From assembly GCA_033675545.1 (NCBI GenBank), contig JAWDGP010005033.1, forward strand, positions 1-64,000: a stretch of 64,000 nucleotides of DNA, read 5' to 3'. Every line of letters begins with the position of its first letter. Position 1 is the stretch's first letter. Below the pieces are notes generated by a model, which saw only the letters and a list, made by a program, of their open reading frames with translations, made no database searches and was not told where the DNA came from. Source of the DNA: Elysia crispata (Eukaryota; Mollusca; Gastropoda; Plakobranchidae). The position numbers were made by a program, and so were the translations under genes. Positions 52,101 through 61,780 of this stretch are shown here, piece after piece.

Positions 52101-53996
52101 CCATGCCTAAAAAACGCGCTTAACACCTTTTTCTTAAAATTACTTATTTTTTGCTCTCTACTCCTTCTCCTTACCCCCGAAACACTTCCTAATCATCTTT
52201 TCCGGAAAACTAACGATCAAAAATGTTGAAAAAGCTCCCTAAAGAAGAATTTTTTTTTTTATTTTTTTATAATTTATTTTACCTTTTCCCTCTCCCCTTA
52301 CGGATAAAAACTAAACCACTTACTTTTTCCGCCATTTTTATCACCGGAAATAGGGAAACCGCAAAAGAAAACGTACCATAAAAAATTTTCCTTTTTTTTT
52401 TTTTTTACTTTTTTGCATCCTACCGCTCCTCGTAATCGGAAAAATTACCAATTACCTTTTTTTTTTAAATTCCGACTTAAAGTGCCCAAAACTGCCGCTC
52501 AGGGTGCGCAAGTTTCATTTTTTTCACTTTACCTTTTTTCCCCCGTGATTACGCAAACACATGAAAAAATTTTTTTTCTTCTTTTTTTTTTGACTTTTTT
52601 ACATCTTACCGCTCCTCGTAATCGGAAAAATTACAACTTACCTTTTTTTTAACGCTCAAGTTTCAATTTTTACAGATTACCTTTTTTCCGCCGTGATTAC
52701 GCGAACACATACACCTACCCACACTTCGTTTTTCCTACCATATGCCTAAAAAACGCGCGTAACACCTTTTTCTAAAAAATTACTTTTCTTTTGCTCTCTA
52801 CTCCTTCTCCTTACCCCCGAAACACTTCCTAATCATCTTTTCCGGGAATTTAACGATCAAAAGTGGTGAAAAAGGTCCCTAAAGAAGAAAAAAATTTTTT
52901 CTTTTTTTTATAATTTTTTTCACATTTTCCCTCTCCCCTTACGGATAAAAAAAAAACCACTTACTTTTCCGCCCTTTTTATCACCGGAAATAGGCAAACC
53001 GCAAGGGAAAACGAACCATAAAAAATTTTTCTTTTTTTTTTTTTTTTTACTTTTTTGCATCCAACCGCTCCTCGTAATCGGGAAAATTACAACTTACCTT
53101 TTTTTTTGAAATTCCGACTTAAAGTGCCCAAAACTGCCGCTAAGGTTGCGCAAGTTTCATTTTTTTTTACATTACCTTTTTTCCCCCGTGATTACGCGAA
53201 CACATACACCTACCCAAACACACTCCGTTTTTCCTACCATATGCCTAAAAAACGCGCTTAACACCTTTTTCTTAAAATTACTTTTTTTTTTGCTCTCTAC
53301 TCCTTCTCCTTACCCCCGAAACACTTCCTAATTATCTTTTCCGGAAAACTAACGATCAAAAATGGTGAAAAAGGTCCCTAAAGGAGAAAAAAAAATTTCT
53401 TTCTTTTTTATAACTTATTTCACATTTTCCCTCTCCCCTTACGGAAAAAAACAAAACCACTTACTTTTTCCGCACTTTTTATCACCGGAAGTGGGAAAAC
53501 CGCAAGGGAAAACGGGTCATGAAAAAAATTTTTTTTTCTTCTTTTTTTCACCCTACCGCTCCTCGTAATCGGAAAAATTACAACTTACCTCTTTTTCGAA
53601 ATTCCGACTTAAAGTGCCCTAAAATTCCGCTAAGCGAGCTCAAGTTTCATTTTTTATAAATTTCCTTTTTTTCGCCCTGATTACGCGAACACATACACCT
53701 ACCCACACACACTCCAGTTTTCCGACCCATAATGCCTCAAAAAACGCGCTTAACACCTTTGTCTTAAAATTACTTTTTTTTGCTGTCTTCTTCTTCTCCT
53801 TACCCCCGAAACACTTCCTAATCATCTTTTCCGTCAAACTAACGACCAAAAATGGTGAAAAAGCTCTCTAAAGGAGAAAAAAAAATTTTCCTTTTTTTAT
53901 AATTTATTTCACATTTTCCCTCTCCCCTTACGGAAAAAAACAAAGCCACTTACTTTTTCCGCCCTTTTTGTCACCGGAAATAGGAAAAGCGCAAGG
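46163..53996 (-). repeat. ~497-bp satellite array S7 (reverse)
   Basis: About sixteen monomers continue S6 after the LTR insertion. Three near-identical ~470-bp copies lie at about 46,170-47,330 and share the variant GCCTTGGTTACGCG. A two-monomer unit of about 955 bp is duplicated at 48,780-49,740 and 49,740-50,690. Shortened monomers that jump from CTTACCTTTTTTTT to the CAAGTTTCAT box occur near 49,100, 50,055, 51,510 and 52,650. No gene; the open frames are poly-Phe/Lys readings. Confidence 0.93.
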
Positions 53997-54511
53997 CACG
54001 GCGTCGCATAAGCGCTACTTAAGTTGAGGAGGCCCACATGGTGTCAATGACCTGACCCCGTGACCTAGTTGTCAACTCAGGTAGACTCGGGCGGCTCTGT
54101 GCCTGCACGGCACTTTATGTTTTTTTCGATATTTTACTGTAATTTCTAACCACCATAACGATAATCATGTTTTATTTTAATGTTTGCATTGAAAAATAAA
54201 TAAAACAGGCTATAGACACAAGCAAAAACGAAAACTCTAGCTCAATTACTTTTTTATGTACATGGCCATAAAAAGTACATTTATTGTAATATATTAGAAA
54301 ACAGTAGAGTGATTTTTAGAAGGTCGTAACAACTAAACGCAACATGGAATTTTTTTAAAATTTCACATATAGAACTTATCAGTTTTGAATTAACTACTCA
54401 CAATTTTTTTTTTTTTTTATGTTAGATGGAATGCTTTTTGCAGGAGACGGATTTTTTGTACATGTCTCTGTCTTGAGCGAGCTTTATATTACTCAGCTAT
54501 ATATACTCGTA

Positions 54512-54650
54512 GAAATAAAGAAAGCAGTCAAGGAACGTTAGAGGCTGAGAAAGACGAAGCTAGATCTAAGGATCTAAAGATGCAAGTGATTGCAAATAAA
54601 GAAATAATTATTATAGAAATGTCAAACACAAATCTAGATTTAGCTCGAGA
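54512..54650. repeat. 139-bp direct repeat, copy 1 (in element B)
   Basis: Runs from GAAATAAAGAAAGCAG through ACGAAGCTAGATCTAAGG to TAGCTCGAGA. The second copy lies at 54,948-55,086 with perhaps 10-15 percent difference. The pair brackets the tRNA-like module. Confidence 0.85.
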
Positions 54651-54689
54651 CTGACGAATAAAAAGAAAGACGTGAAAACATTATAACAG

Positions 54690-54785
54690 ATGGAATGAAC
54701 AGGGATCGAACCTGCACCTCGATGCGGCACTCATTGCCTTGCCGAGACAAGAGCAGGCACTTAACCACTGAGCTATCCGCATCTA
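54690..54785 (-). repeat. tRNA-like SINE module with Pol III A and B boxes
   Basis: On the minus strand an A box TAGCTCAGTGG (54,765-54,775) is followed by a B box GGTTCGATCCC (54,702-54,712), both matching the internal Pol III promoter of tRNA genes. The T arm pairs (GCAGG with CCTGT), but the remaining arms do not make a normal cloverleaf, and GATGCGG instead pairs with a CCGCATC placed before the T arm. At about 96 nt it is too long for a standard tRNA. A tRNA-derived SINE head or tRNA pseudogene is therefore the best reading. No anticodon is assigned. Confidence 0.65.
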
Positions 54786-54947
54786 CAAAAAAATAGATGC
54801 TCCAGGGACAGTGACTTTCATGCTGGCTTGAACAGACTAAGAAGTTGAATCGCTAAGAACGATCAAGTCCATTTAGAACATAAACAAACTAGCCTCTAAT
54901 GGATCTTAGAAAGATGCATATTTGACTGAAAGATATAAATGAATATA

Positions 54948-55086
54948 GAAATAAAGAAAGCAGACAAACAACGTTAGAGCCTGAGGCAGACGAAGCTAGA
55001 TCTAAGGATTTTATGATGCAAGTGACTGCAAATAAAGAAATAATTAGTATAGGAAAATCAATCACAAACCTAGATCTAGCTCGAGA
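54948..55086. repeat. 139-bp direct repeat, copy 2 (in element B)
   Basis: Second copy of the repeat at 54,512-54,650, starting 436 bp downstream. It includes the AGCTAGATCTAAGG and TAGATCTAGCTCGAG boxes. Confidence 0.85.
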
Positions 55087-56041
55087 TTCTTGTGTAAGTT
55101 GTCAAGTAATTGTCTATTGCTGTTTGAATATCTGGTAAAGAGCTGTTACCTACAGATGTTGTGTGGGATAAAAACTTGTGAACTGTCCTGAATGCGCTAT
55201 TGATTGAAATCGTCAATGTTATCTGTATTGTATGTGCTTTGTCTGTGAGGAATGGATTGTTTGTAAGGGTTTGTGTTTGTTTAATGTTTGTTTCTGTAAG
55301 ATCTGTGTAAACGTTCTTTTTTCTGTTTAAGTGTTATAGCACGGAGTCTGCCTCAAATTCTGCACAAATCGTTTACACGACGCGTGTGGGATCAAATTAT
55401 AATCAATAGAATGTTCCATGTTTTGATTGACTCAACTCAGGATTTTTATCTAGAACTGAATGGGAAAAAATAGAATGATGAAAACGAGCATAGACGCACT
55501 TTGACCCCATCTAACACAACAAAACTTATATCATTTTAATCTAGGGTTTCCATTGTTTCAGATAAGTATTGAAAAGTGATAATCTAGCGTGTACTTTTAA
55601 TTAATTAGTAATTACATCTAATAGGAGCGAATTGCAGGTAAAATTTTAGATAAAAACATGGACTATAAAAACGCAGTAACCACACTCACAAATACGATGA
55701 TAGAAATATCAAAGTAATACCGGGTTTCAAATTAGATTTAGAAGAAACTGCTGAAAGTTGCACGATGTCTGTACTATGAGTAGTTCTGAAGATATTGTAA
55801 GTTAAAAAAGAGGAATTTTCTATTTTATTACATAAAATTCAGCAGATCTTAGCACTGGCTTGTGCACACAGCGATTATCTGCTGTCATGGGCGGGCTTGA
55901 CCCTGACAGTGATAAATGACGTTACCTGAGCCCGGCCGCCATAAGAAGGCTTGAGTCGCCTAAGCTCAAACTGGCTTTCGGGCCTATCCCCCCATTGTTC
56001 AGAACTAAAATGCAGCTTTTAGGTCGAAATTCTACGCTGTG

Positions 56042-56262
56042 AAGGGAAAATGTCCCATAAAAAATTTTTCTTTCTTTTTTTTTTTTTGGACTTTTTTGCA
56101 CCCTACCGCTCCTCGTAATCGGAAAAATTACTACTTACCTTTTTTTTCGAAATTCCGACTCAAAGTGCCCTAAAATGCCGCTAAGCGCGCTCAAGTTTCA
56201 TTTTTTACAAATTACCTTTTTTCCGCCGTGATTACGCGAACACATACACCTACCCAAACACA
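56042..56262 (-). repeat. Terminal satellite fragment S8 (reverse)
   Basis: Under half a monomer, from AAGGGAAAATGTCCC to CTACCCAAACACAC, after which the sequence changes abruptly to ordinary DNA. This is the right edge of the satellite array. Confidence 0.9.
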
Positions 56263-57660
56263 CAAACTTGAATATGCCCTACTTTGAGGTCCATGCCAAA
56301 TACATAGGTAAATGGGGTCCAAGGTAAATATCTCTTATTTTGTTTTTAATTCCATTTAAACAGATACTCCATTACATCATTTTATAAAAATTCGTTTGAG
56401 CTATCAAATTAAGGAAATATTGAAAGTTTTATTAACGATTTTTAACTTGAGGTCTTTTCGAACAATGGGGTCCTTGAGAGCTATATTTAGAATATGTTTC
56501 ACACATAAAGCAGAATGTGGAATTTGGGGTCATATGTTAATTGACATGTAAACAATCAAAATGTAGGTCCCTATAGCATCTCTTTGCAAAATGTGCATTT
56601 AATGTCATGTAATAATAATTGATATTAGACAAAGAACCAAATGATAGGATAATTTATACATGTTACACTATAGCTCATCTCAGTACCAAATAAATGGATC
56701 AGACTGTCTACTGCAGAGGAGCTAGATAGCAATAAATGTAGAACTTTCCATGATATAAGACAATTTGCCTTGAACCCAGGGCAAATAAGTTTTTGGTTGC
56801 AAATACACATTTAAGGTTTTGCTATCTAGAACTTTGCTTTGTGCTGGGGGAGATTAAAGTTTTTAATTGTGAAGACCTAGATTTTCTTAATTTGATCCAA
56901 AGATATGAAATTTAAAAGTGTTTTCAAACAAAGAAAAAGAGGCAAAAATATGACTTTAAAAATTGGATTAGTGCAGAATGCATGCAAAGAGTGATAAAAC
57001 TATTTACCAAAAAAGCAACAAAAAATAAGGCAGAGCAATTTAAAAGACGTTATCATTTATTAAACAAAACAAGTATCATAGACATGAGATCAAATAACAA
57101 CATAAATGAGTGTCATACACAAGAAATCAGATGGTAGTATAAACATAAATCTAAAATTGATACAGTACATTATATTAATAGTAATAATACAAAACCTTTC
57201 TGCAAAAAATGTTTGGTTTCACTTGTCTTAGAAAAGATTAATTAATTTTTTTTTTGTGTTCATGAACATCAAGTGTGATTTAAAATATACCGTAGTTTTT
57301 TTTATATAGAGAGGAAAATAAGTCCTAATCCTGCTCAATTTCTTTCCTTTTAAAAATAATTACAACCTTTATCAATTTCTTCCTGTATATCAATATAACA
57401 TAATAATCAAAGGAACTGATACAACAAAGAATGATACAAAAATTAACCAAATCAATGTATTTTAAAGATAATTTTTTCGTGAGCATACAGGGAATGGGGC
57501 TGCAATTTTTTAAAGATTAGTACTGAAATATAATGAATAGTGTCAAAATTTACAAAAATAACATAGTTTGACTTTGAGGGTCAAATCAGAACATCCTTGA
57601 AAATATGATACTTTTTATATCAGCATCCCATATTTATAATGATTATTTAAAAAAAAAAAG
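56263..57660. other. AT-rich intergenic sequence
   Basis: No coding potential, RNA gene or repeat was recognised. It separates the satellite edge from the small TIR element and lies downstream of the minus-strand gene. Confidence 0.5.
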
Positions 57661-57664
57661 AAAC

Positions 57665-57945
57665 GCCAATATATATCTCACGACCAGTCCTAATTAGTCG
57701 GATGTCGCATATTTACATTTTAAAGTATTCATGTTTAGACCAGAGCATTTACCTGAGCTTCGCAACGGTGAAAATTGCATGAAAATACCACAATTCTCCC
57801 AGCATAATTATATGCAATATTTGTATCTTATGAAATAATAAGATAAAGAACCATATATTGAATTTTAAATGCCTTTTTCCAAAATGTACATTTCTGACAT
57901 CCGACTCATTAGGACTGATCGTGAGACATATGCAACCCTGAATGT
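57665..57945. mobile_element. Putative MITE with ~40-bp inverted ends
   Basis: TCTCACGACCAGTCCTAAT and then AGTCGGATGTC at about 57,676-57,706 are repeated as the complement at about 57,896-57,930, with only a few mismatches, and weaker similarity extends further (CATATTTACATTTT against AAATGTACATTTT). The 190-bp interior is AT-rich with no frame of note. The exact ends and target duplication are not clear. Confidence 0.6.
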
Positions 57946-58371
57946 AGTGTAATAGCTCTTGGATAAAGCAAAAAAAAAGCAAATTAGAGCACATATCTGT
58001 CCATTAAAAATAATTTCAAGCACAGCAATTTGTATTTCACAGATTATTTCAAAACAAAAGTATTGATCACTTAATAATTTTCTTGAACTCAAGTCCCCTG
58101 TACATGTACTTTCTACGTGCATTATAATTAATAGTAAACTTTTATAGCTCTCCCATACTCATCATGATGTAAATAAAAAAAATAACGTAATATATATTAT
58201 ACGGCCACTTTCTACTCCATCCTACTTCTCCTTTTCACCTTTTAAAATGATGTGCAAAATATAAGATGAAACTCCTTTCTAATTCTATTCCTAACATACA
58301 AGTTTTAGTCTTGGAAGTAAAAAATACCTCTGTCATTAGACCCAGACGATGTCCAGAAAGTCTGTTCCTCT
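57946..58371. other. 3' flank of the recombinase-fold gene
   Basis: AT-rich sequence just downstream of the minus-strand stop. An AATAAA overlaps the stop region (58,370-58,375 read on the minus strand) and could serve as a polyadenylation signal. No other gene is seen. Confidence 0.4.
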
Positions 58372-58569
58372 TTATTTGTGCCTATTCTTTTTTACTAAAT
58401 TGTACACAAAATCTTTGACATTTTTCCATGTCCTGTTTTGCAAAGCATGTTCCATCTGTATGGCTTTCAGAGCTTCATCTTTTCGAGGAACTCTGTTCAT
58501 GAGTACACAACTATTAAGTTGTCTTCTGATAGCATCAACCTCCTCTTCCGTCCATGCTTTTCTTCTGAA
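58372..58569 (-). CDS. C-terminal SANT/Myb-like domain
   Basis: Downstream of the catalytic domain, a different minus-strand frame reads RRKAWTEEEVDAIRRQLNS, then RVPRKDEALKAI, and ends LQNRTWKNVKDFVYNLVKKNRHK before TAA at 58,372-58,374. The W-T-E-E-E start, the central helix and the RTWKNVK third helix are the pattern of a SANT/Myb DNA- or chromatin-binding domain. This tail normally closes proteins of the family. It shows that the gene runs to 58,372 and not only to 58,497, where the preceding frame stops. Confidence 0.7.
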   Translation of the reverse strand, partial: FRRKAWTEEEVDAIRRQLNSCVLMNRVPRKDEALKAIQMEHALQNRTWKNVKDFVYNLVKKNRHK

Positions 58570-59421
58570 TTTTTTTTCTGTGCTACTCTAGATATCTCAG
58601 TTTCATCTTCATGCCTTGTAAATCTTTTTGTAAAGCTTTGTTTTTTTCTCATCCTCATAGCGTGAATGTCAGCTCTTTCACTCTGTGTTGCCCCTCGTTC
58701 ACTTGCAGTGTCAGCAATTGCATCTGTTGTTGCATCAATGTCATTCTCCTCATCAGAGCTGTTCCCGCCGTCTTCATCATCCAATTCTTCATCCACAACC
58801 CCAAGGCTTTCTTTAGAAATTGTAATTCCTTTGTTTACCGATAACAGAATCTTGGCAACCTTGGCTCTATCCATCACCTCAATAGGTTGCCTGTAGACGG
58901 ATCGGTGTACTCTTATGTCATGCCCTAAAAATGTTGCAAGTTGGTCTTGCTCCCACTTTGAAATATGAAGTGTCTGTGACAATGTTGCTACCTGCTTCCT
59001 TAATTGAGTAAAGGTGAAAATTGATCCATCAGTAACTCCAGCTTCTTTGGCAAATTCTTTAATCACATCGGAGCCTCTGTAGGGTCTTTCACCACTTCGA
59101 GATGCGAACAAATAAGGACTCTCAATTGGAGGCTGTAGCTCTATTCTGAGCTGAAGGATGCGTTGAATACTATGTGTCATCTGAGCTGTCAACAATACAG
59201 GGACATTCCTATTGAACTTTCCACGTATTTCAATACGACTAAAGTGGTTTATTAGCTTTTTTTCAGTTTCTGTGAGGCCTTGCAACATTTCTGGGTTAGT
59301 AAGAACGCCGCACTTTAATCCACGATGGAAATCCTCAACCTTCATTCTCTTAACTTCACCGCCACGTGTCCTATTAAACAATGAGATTGAGCAAAGTGTT
59401 GCCTTTGCTAGAGTGGCATAA
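58570..59421 (-). CDS. Tyrosine-recombinase catalytic domain and acidic linker
   Basis: Counting from the Met at 59,381, the conserved boxes of tyrosine recombinases are all visible: the first arginine box FNRTRGGEV (R4 or R6), a GK loop before NVPVLL (K55), TQLRKQVATL in place of the HxxR box (R128), and FLGHDIRVHRSVYR with H154 and the candidate nucleophile Y163. Family-type SPYLFAS and YRGSDVIKEFA motifs lie between. After the domain comes an acidic linker (DEELDDEDGG, SSDEENDID) and a basic stretch. The frame leaves the family sequence at an A8 run near 58,573, where the SANT-like tail begins. Similar folds occur in Crypton DNA transposons, phage integrases and domesticated host genes. 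No reverse transcriptase or flanking repeat is seen here. Confidence 0.78.
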
Positions 59422-59431
59422 TCTTTTGCTC

Positions 59432-60172
59432 CTATTTCTCCTCAAGCAAATGGTGTACTTTTTCTATATCAATACAGGCTGGAACAAGACGAGGTTTGTT
59501 TTGTCTAGCTCTATGAATTGACTGACCTGCAGTTGCACTGATGTAATCACACCAATCCCCACTGAATAGTCTTTCAAATGCCTCTGCCTGCTTTCTCAAG
59601 CCATCATCATCTTTTTTCATTGCTTCTGCTTGTAAAATCCTTCCACATTTCTTTAAAGAATAACCAAGTTTTAGAGCCAGTGTGCCTTTCTTGAACTGGT
59701 GTGTTTCTTCATTAAATTCAGCAACTTTTCTCACACAAGACAGCAAAAATTCAAAATTTGCAACATTTAGTGCCTGTGTTAAAGATGAAACCCTCATTTG
59801 TGTGTCCTCCCTCAAGCATTCTACAAGACGTGCTAATTCTCTCATGCGACCACTTATGTGATCTGCGGTGTGTTCCTCTAAATCTCTCTTATAATACATT
59901 CTTTCTCCAAAGCGAAGAATAAGATCATCATTCATAACGCGTCTTAGAATATTATCTTTCTTCATGTTCGAGAGGACTTTCTTGTAGAAGGCCTCAGAAA
60001 TGTTTTTTGGCACAGGCATCAATAGTCTCCCTTGTTTGAGAGCACCACCTCTTGTTTGAACAGCTCTTGCTACATTTTGGGGACAACTTTTCACATGCAA
60101 ATGTAGGAGTTTGCTTCCATACATTCCTTTACAGTATGGACAAGCCACATATGTGTCTGCACCACGCTTTTT
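59432..60172 (-). CDS. Middle part: CPYC finger and helical domain
   Basis: The frame reads KKRGADTYVACPYCKGMYGS and then HLHVKSCPQ, giving a C..C...H.H...C metal-binding pattern. A mostly alpha-helical region of about 210 residues follows, with LRFGERMYYK, MRELARLVECLRE, ALKLGYSLKKCGRILQAEAM and PRLVPACIDIEKVHHLL. These match my memory of the family's core (FGE.LY, R.KMRELGRL, LALKLGHSLKK). This corresponds to the SAM-like or core-binding part ahead of the catalytic domain in tyrosine recombinases; that equivalence is an inference. The frame ends at LLEEK near 59,432, just before the catalytic part. Confidence 0.72.
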   Translation of the reverse strand, partial: KKRGADTYVACPYCKGMYGSKLLHLHVKSCPQNVARAVQTRGGALKQGRLLMPVPKNISEAFYKKVLSNMKKDNILRRVMNDDLILRFGERMYYKRDLEEHTADHISGRMRELARLVECLREDTQMRVSSLTQALNVANFEFLLSCVRKVAEFNEETHQFKKGTLALKLGYSLKKCGRILQAEAMKKDDDGLRKQAEAFERLFSGDWCDYISATAGQSIHRARQNKPRLVPACIDIEKVHHLLEEK

Positions 60173-60538
60173 TTATCTATATTTTAGTATAATGTTTTGG
60201 ATGTTACCAGCTCTGACTACCTCAAGATTGTGTTCGAAATCCCCTTCATTCAACAACATTCCCCATGCTTTTCTTCTTTCCTGTGACCCCTTAGGGTACA
60301 TCAAAACCCTTTGAACATCAGATTCACTATTGTGGACATTTTCAAGGTGTTTACTCATTTTTATAATTTTTTTTTACAGAACATACAACAATGTTTTTTA
60401 TCCCACTTTTTTCGAACTTCATCTGAGGTACTAGAGACTTGACATTCATCACTCAGCATTGGATAGTCACTCAGCATAGGGTATTCAACACTGGACTGTG
60501 AGTTCTCAACAATGTCGGCCACAAATGAGGGTTCTACT
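60173..60538 (-). CDS. N-terminal part: C2H2-like finger and HN motif region
   Basis: The first part of the exon reads VEPSFVADIVENSQSS, then a short duplicated YPMLSD motif, then KKWDKKHCCMFCKKK. The next piece (60,173-60,358) reads MSKHLENVHNSESDVQ and continues with LMYPKGSQERRKAW and GDFEHNLEV. Together the cysteines and the KHL..VH histidines look like a C2H2-type finger, followed by the KGS.ER and GDF.HN motifs typical of this family. The two stretches lie in different frames around an A9 run. No start codon in this exon clearly begins the protein, so the true start probably lies upstream. Confidence 0.6.
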
Positions 60539-61660
60539 CTGGAGATTCATAAAGAAGATAAGATAAAAAAAACATAAATGGGGACAGCAAGGGCACACTG
60601 TAAACTAATATGCATTTGTAACATTTTGACAGATTGAGAGTAGAACAATTATAGATAACAGTCCAAGCTGCTGCAAAATTATCATTTAAAACCAGCCAGA
60701 CTTACAGTAATCAAATTTCTTCAACATTCTGTAACAGATCAAGAAAAAAAAGGAACTACAGGCTCTGGGTAAATATTCTGTATCCTGTCATATTTCAGCT
60801 GTGTAAATATATAAAGGAAAGAGTCGCAAAAAAATGATGTTTAAATACTGCTTTTCTTTGCATGCACTTCTTTTTGTTCGTTTGTTTGAGGATTCAATGT
60901 CAATCATCAGAAACTATAAAAGCTATACATGCATTATGGACAGGCACCAAGACTTAGGCCTGACAATTTTACTTGCTGCCACACAGAGACAGGGCGGGGT
61001 TACCATTTATATAATTTCTCTCTCAACTGGTCACATTATACGCACACCGGCCCAACCAATAGGAATCCGTACGGCACAATAACGATTTGAATCCCACGCA
61101 CTCCTACAATAGCTACATGAATGAAATGCAAAGGTTCAACTGACTTAGCAACCAAGCTCTACTGTACCCACTATTTTCAAAACAGCTTTTTCTTTGCTAG
61201 GTACAGAAATGATTTTTATTTCTAAGTTATATAGGACAAAACATGAAATCATGCTTAATTAGGTTTTTATATAAAATAAAAGTGTTTCAGTAATACTATT
61301 TAATTATCTAGTCTAATTAGTGCCAGTTGAAGACTGTGGCAATCACAAAAACCAAGGTAAATGTTTAAATTTAAATAAAAGCTAAAGATCTTAAAAAAAG
61401 GAAAAAATATCTAAAAAAAATCAAACTCTTTTTTACCTCAATCAAAATCAACAAAAAGCTTTTTGTTGAGAACAAAATCACCTCAATGTTGAAAATAAAT
61501 TTGACATTTCAGTATAAACTGAAGAAAAGGATCACCAAATGTAAAAAGGAATAGTTTTGTTGGGCTACCATTACGATATGAATAGATAAAAGAGAAACTA
61601 TGAAACATAAATTAACGCTGGCTACTTAAATAAAGATAATATTTAAAAGTCCACACTGAC
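60539..61660 (-). other. Intron between exon C and the terminal exon
   Basis: About 1.1 kb with GT and AG borders. It contains a GC-richer patch near 60,940-61,090 with a CCAATAGG motif on the plus strand, and otherwise AT-rich sequence. No other gene is seen. Confidence 0.45.
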
Positions 61661-61780
61661 CAATGTTGCAGCTTTTGAGGGAGATCATCCTCAATCTCCG
61701 AGGAACTTTCATTTGAGGTGTGGGATGGTTTATACTCTTCACCAGAGGAGAATCCATCTTCCGAATTAGAACCTTGTTCT
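61661..61780 (-). CDS. Small acidic exon C of the recombinase-fold gene
   Basis: A 120-nt open stretch on the minus strand between an acceptor (TGAACCCTAG) and a donor (GTCAGTG). It encodes EQGSNSEDGFSSGEEYKPS, then HTSNESSSEIEDDLPQKLQH. It is clearly related to exons A and B and has the same phase at both ends. Its last two bases are TG, so joining to the A that begins the terminal exon would create TGA. Including it directly before that exon would end the frame. It may be a poison exon, or the copy may be decayed. The exon call rests on splice signals, phase and repetition, not on transcript data. Confidence 0.55.

Larger units (their letters stand above)
53997..56041. mobile_element. Element B: non-autonomous TIR DNA transposon with tRNA-like insert
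   Basis: A 2,045-bp insertion in the satellite between duplicated AAGG at 53,993-53,996 and 56,042-56,045. The ends are CACGGCGT on the left and the complement of CACAGCGT on the right. The subterminal motifs AGCGCTACTTAAGTT (left) and AGCTGCATTTTAGTT (right, as complement) resemble the GCGGCA..TTAGTT motif of element A. GC-rich subterminal blocks flank an AT-rich interior, and no transposase frame is present. Inside are two 139-bp direct repeats and a tRNA-like module. It is inferred to be in the same family as element A from ends and target-site length. Confidence 0.75.
58372..60538 (-). pseudogene. Tyrosine-recombinase-fold family gene, large terminal exon (broken copy)
   Basis: Minus-strand terminal exon of an unnamed family that I recognise from fish and marine invertebrates. 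In order it encodes an acidic/Ser stretch, a C2H2-like finger (WDKKH-C..C then KHLENVH), an HN motif region (KGSQERRKAW, GDFEHN), a CPYC finger, a helical region, a tyrosine-recombinase catalytic domain and a SANT-like tail. It starts after an acceptor (polypyrimidine then CTCCAG) whose phase fits the upstream exons, and it stops at 58,372-58,374. The reading frame is interrupted about four times: near 60,370, near 60,170, near 59,430 and near 58,573, each next to a run of A. It is either a decaying copy or assembly homopolymer error. DNA-strand exchange, or a domesticated DNA-binding role, is inferred from family and fold only. Confidence 0.8.

Noticed and set aside
54690-54785. Functional tRNA gene
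   Set aside because: A and B boxes are good, but the acceptor stem does not pair with the 3' end and the length and folding are abnormal.
58349-58896. Plus-strand open frames over the recombinase-fold gene
   Set aside because: Antisense shadows of the real minus-strand coding sequence.
60834-61082. 82-codon plus-strand frame and CCAAT motif in the last intron
   Set aside because: No homology or promoter architecture convincing enough; lies within the inferred intron.
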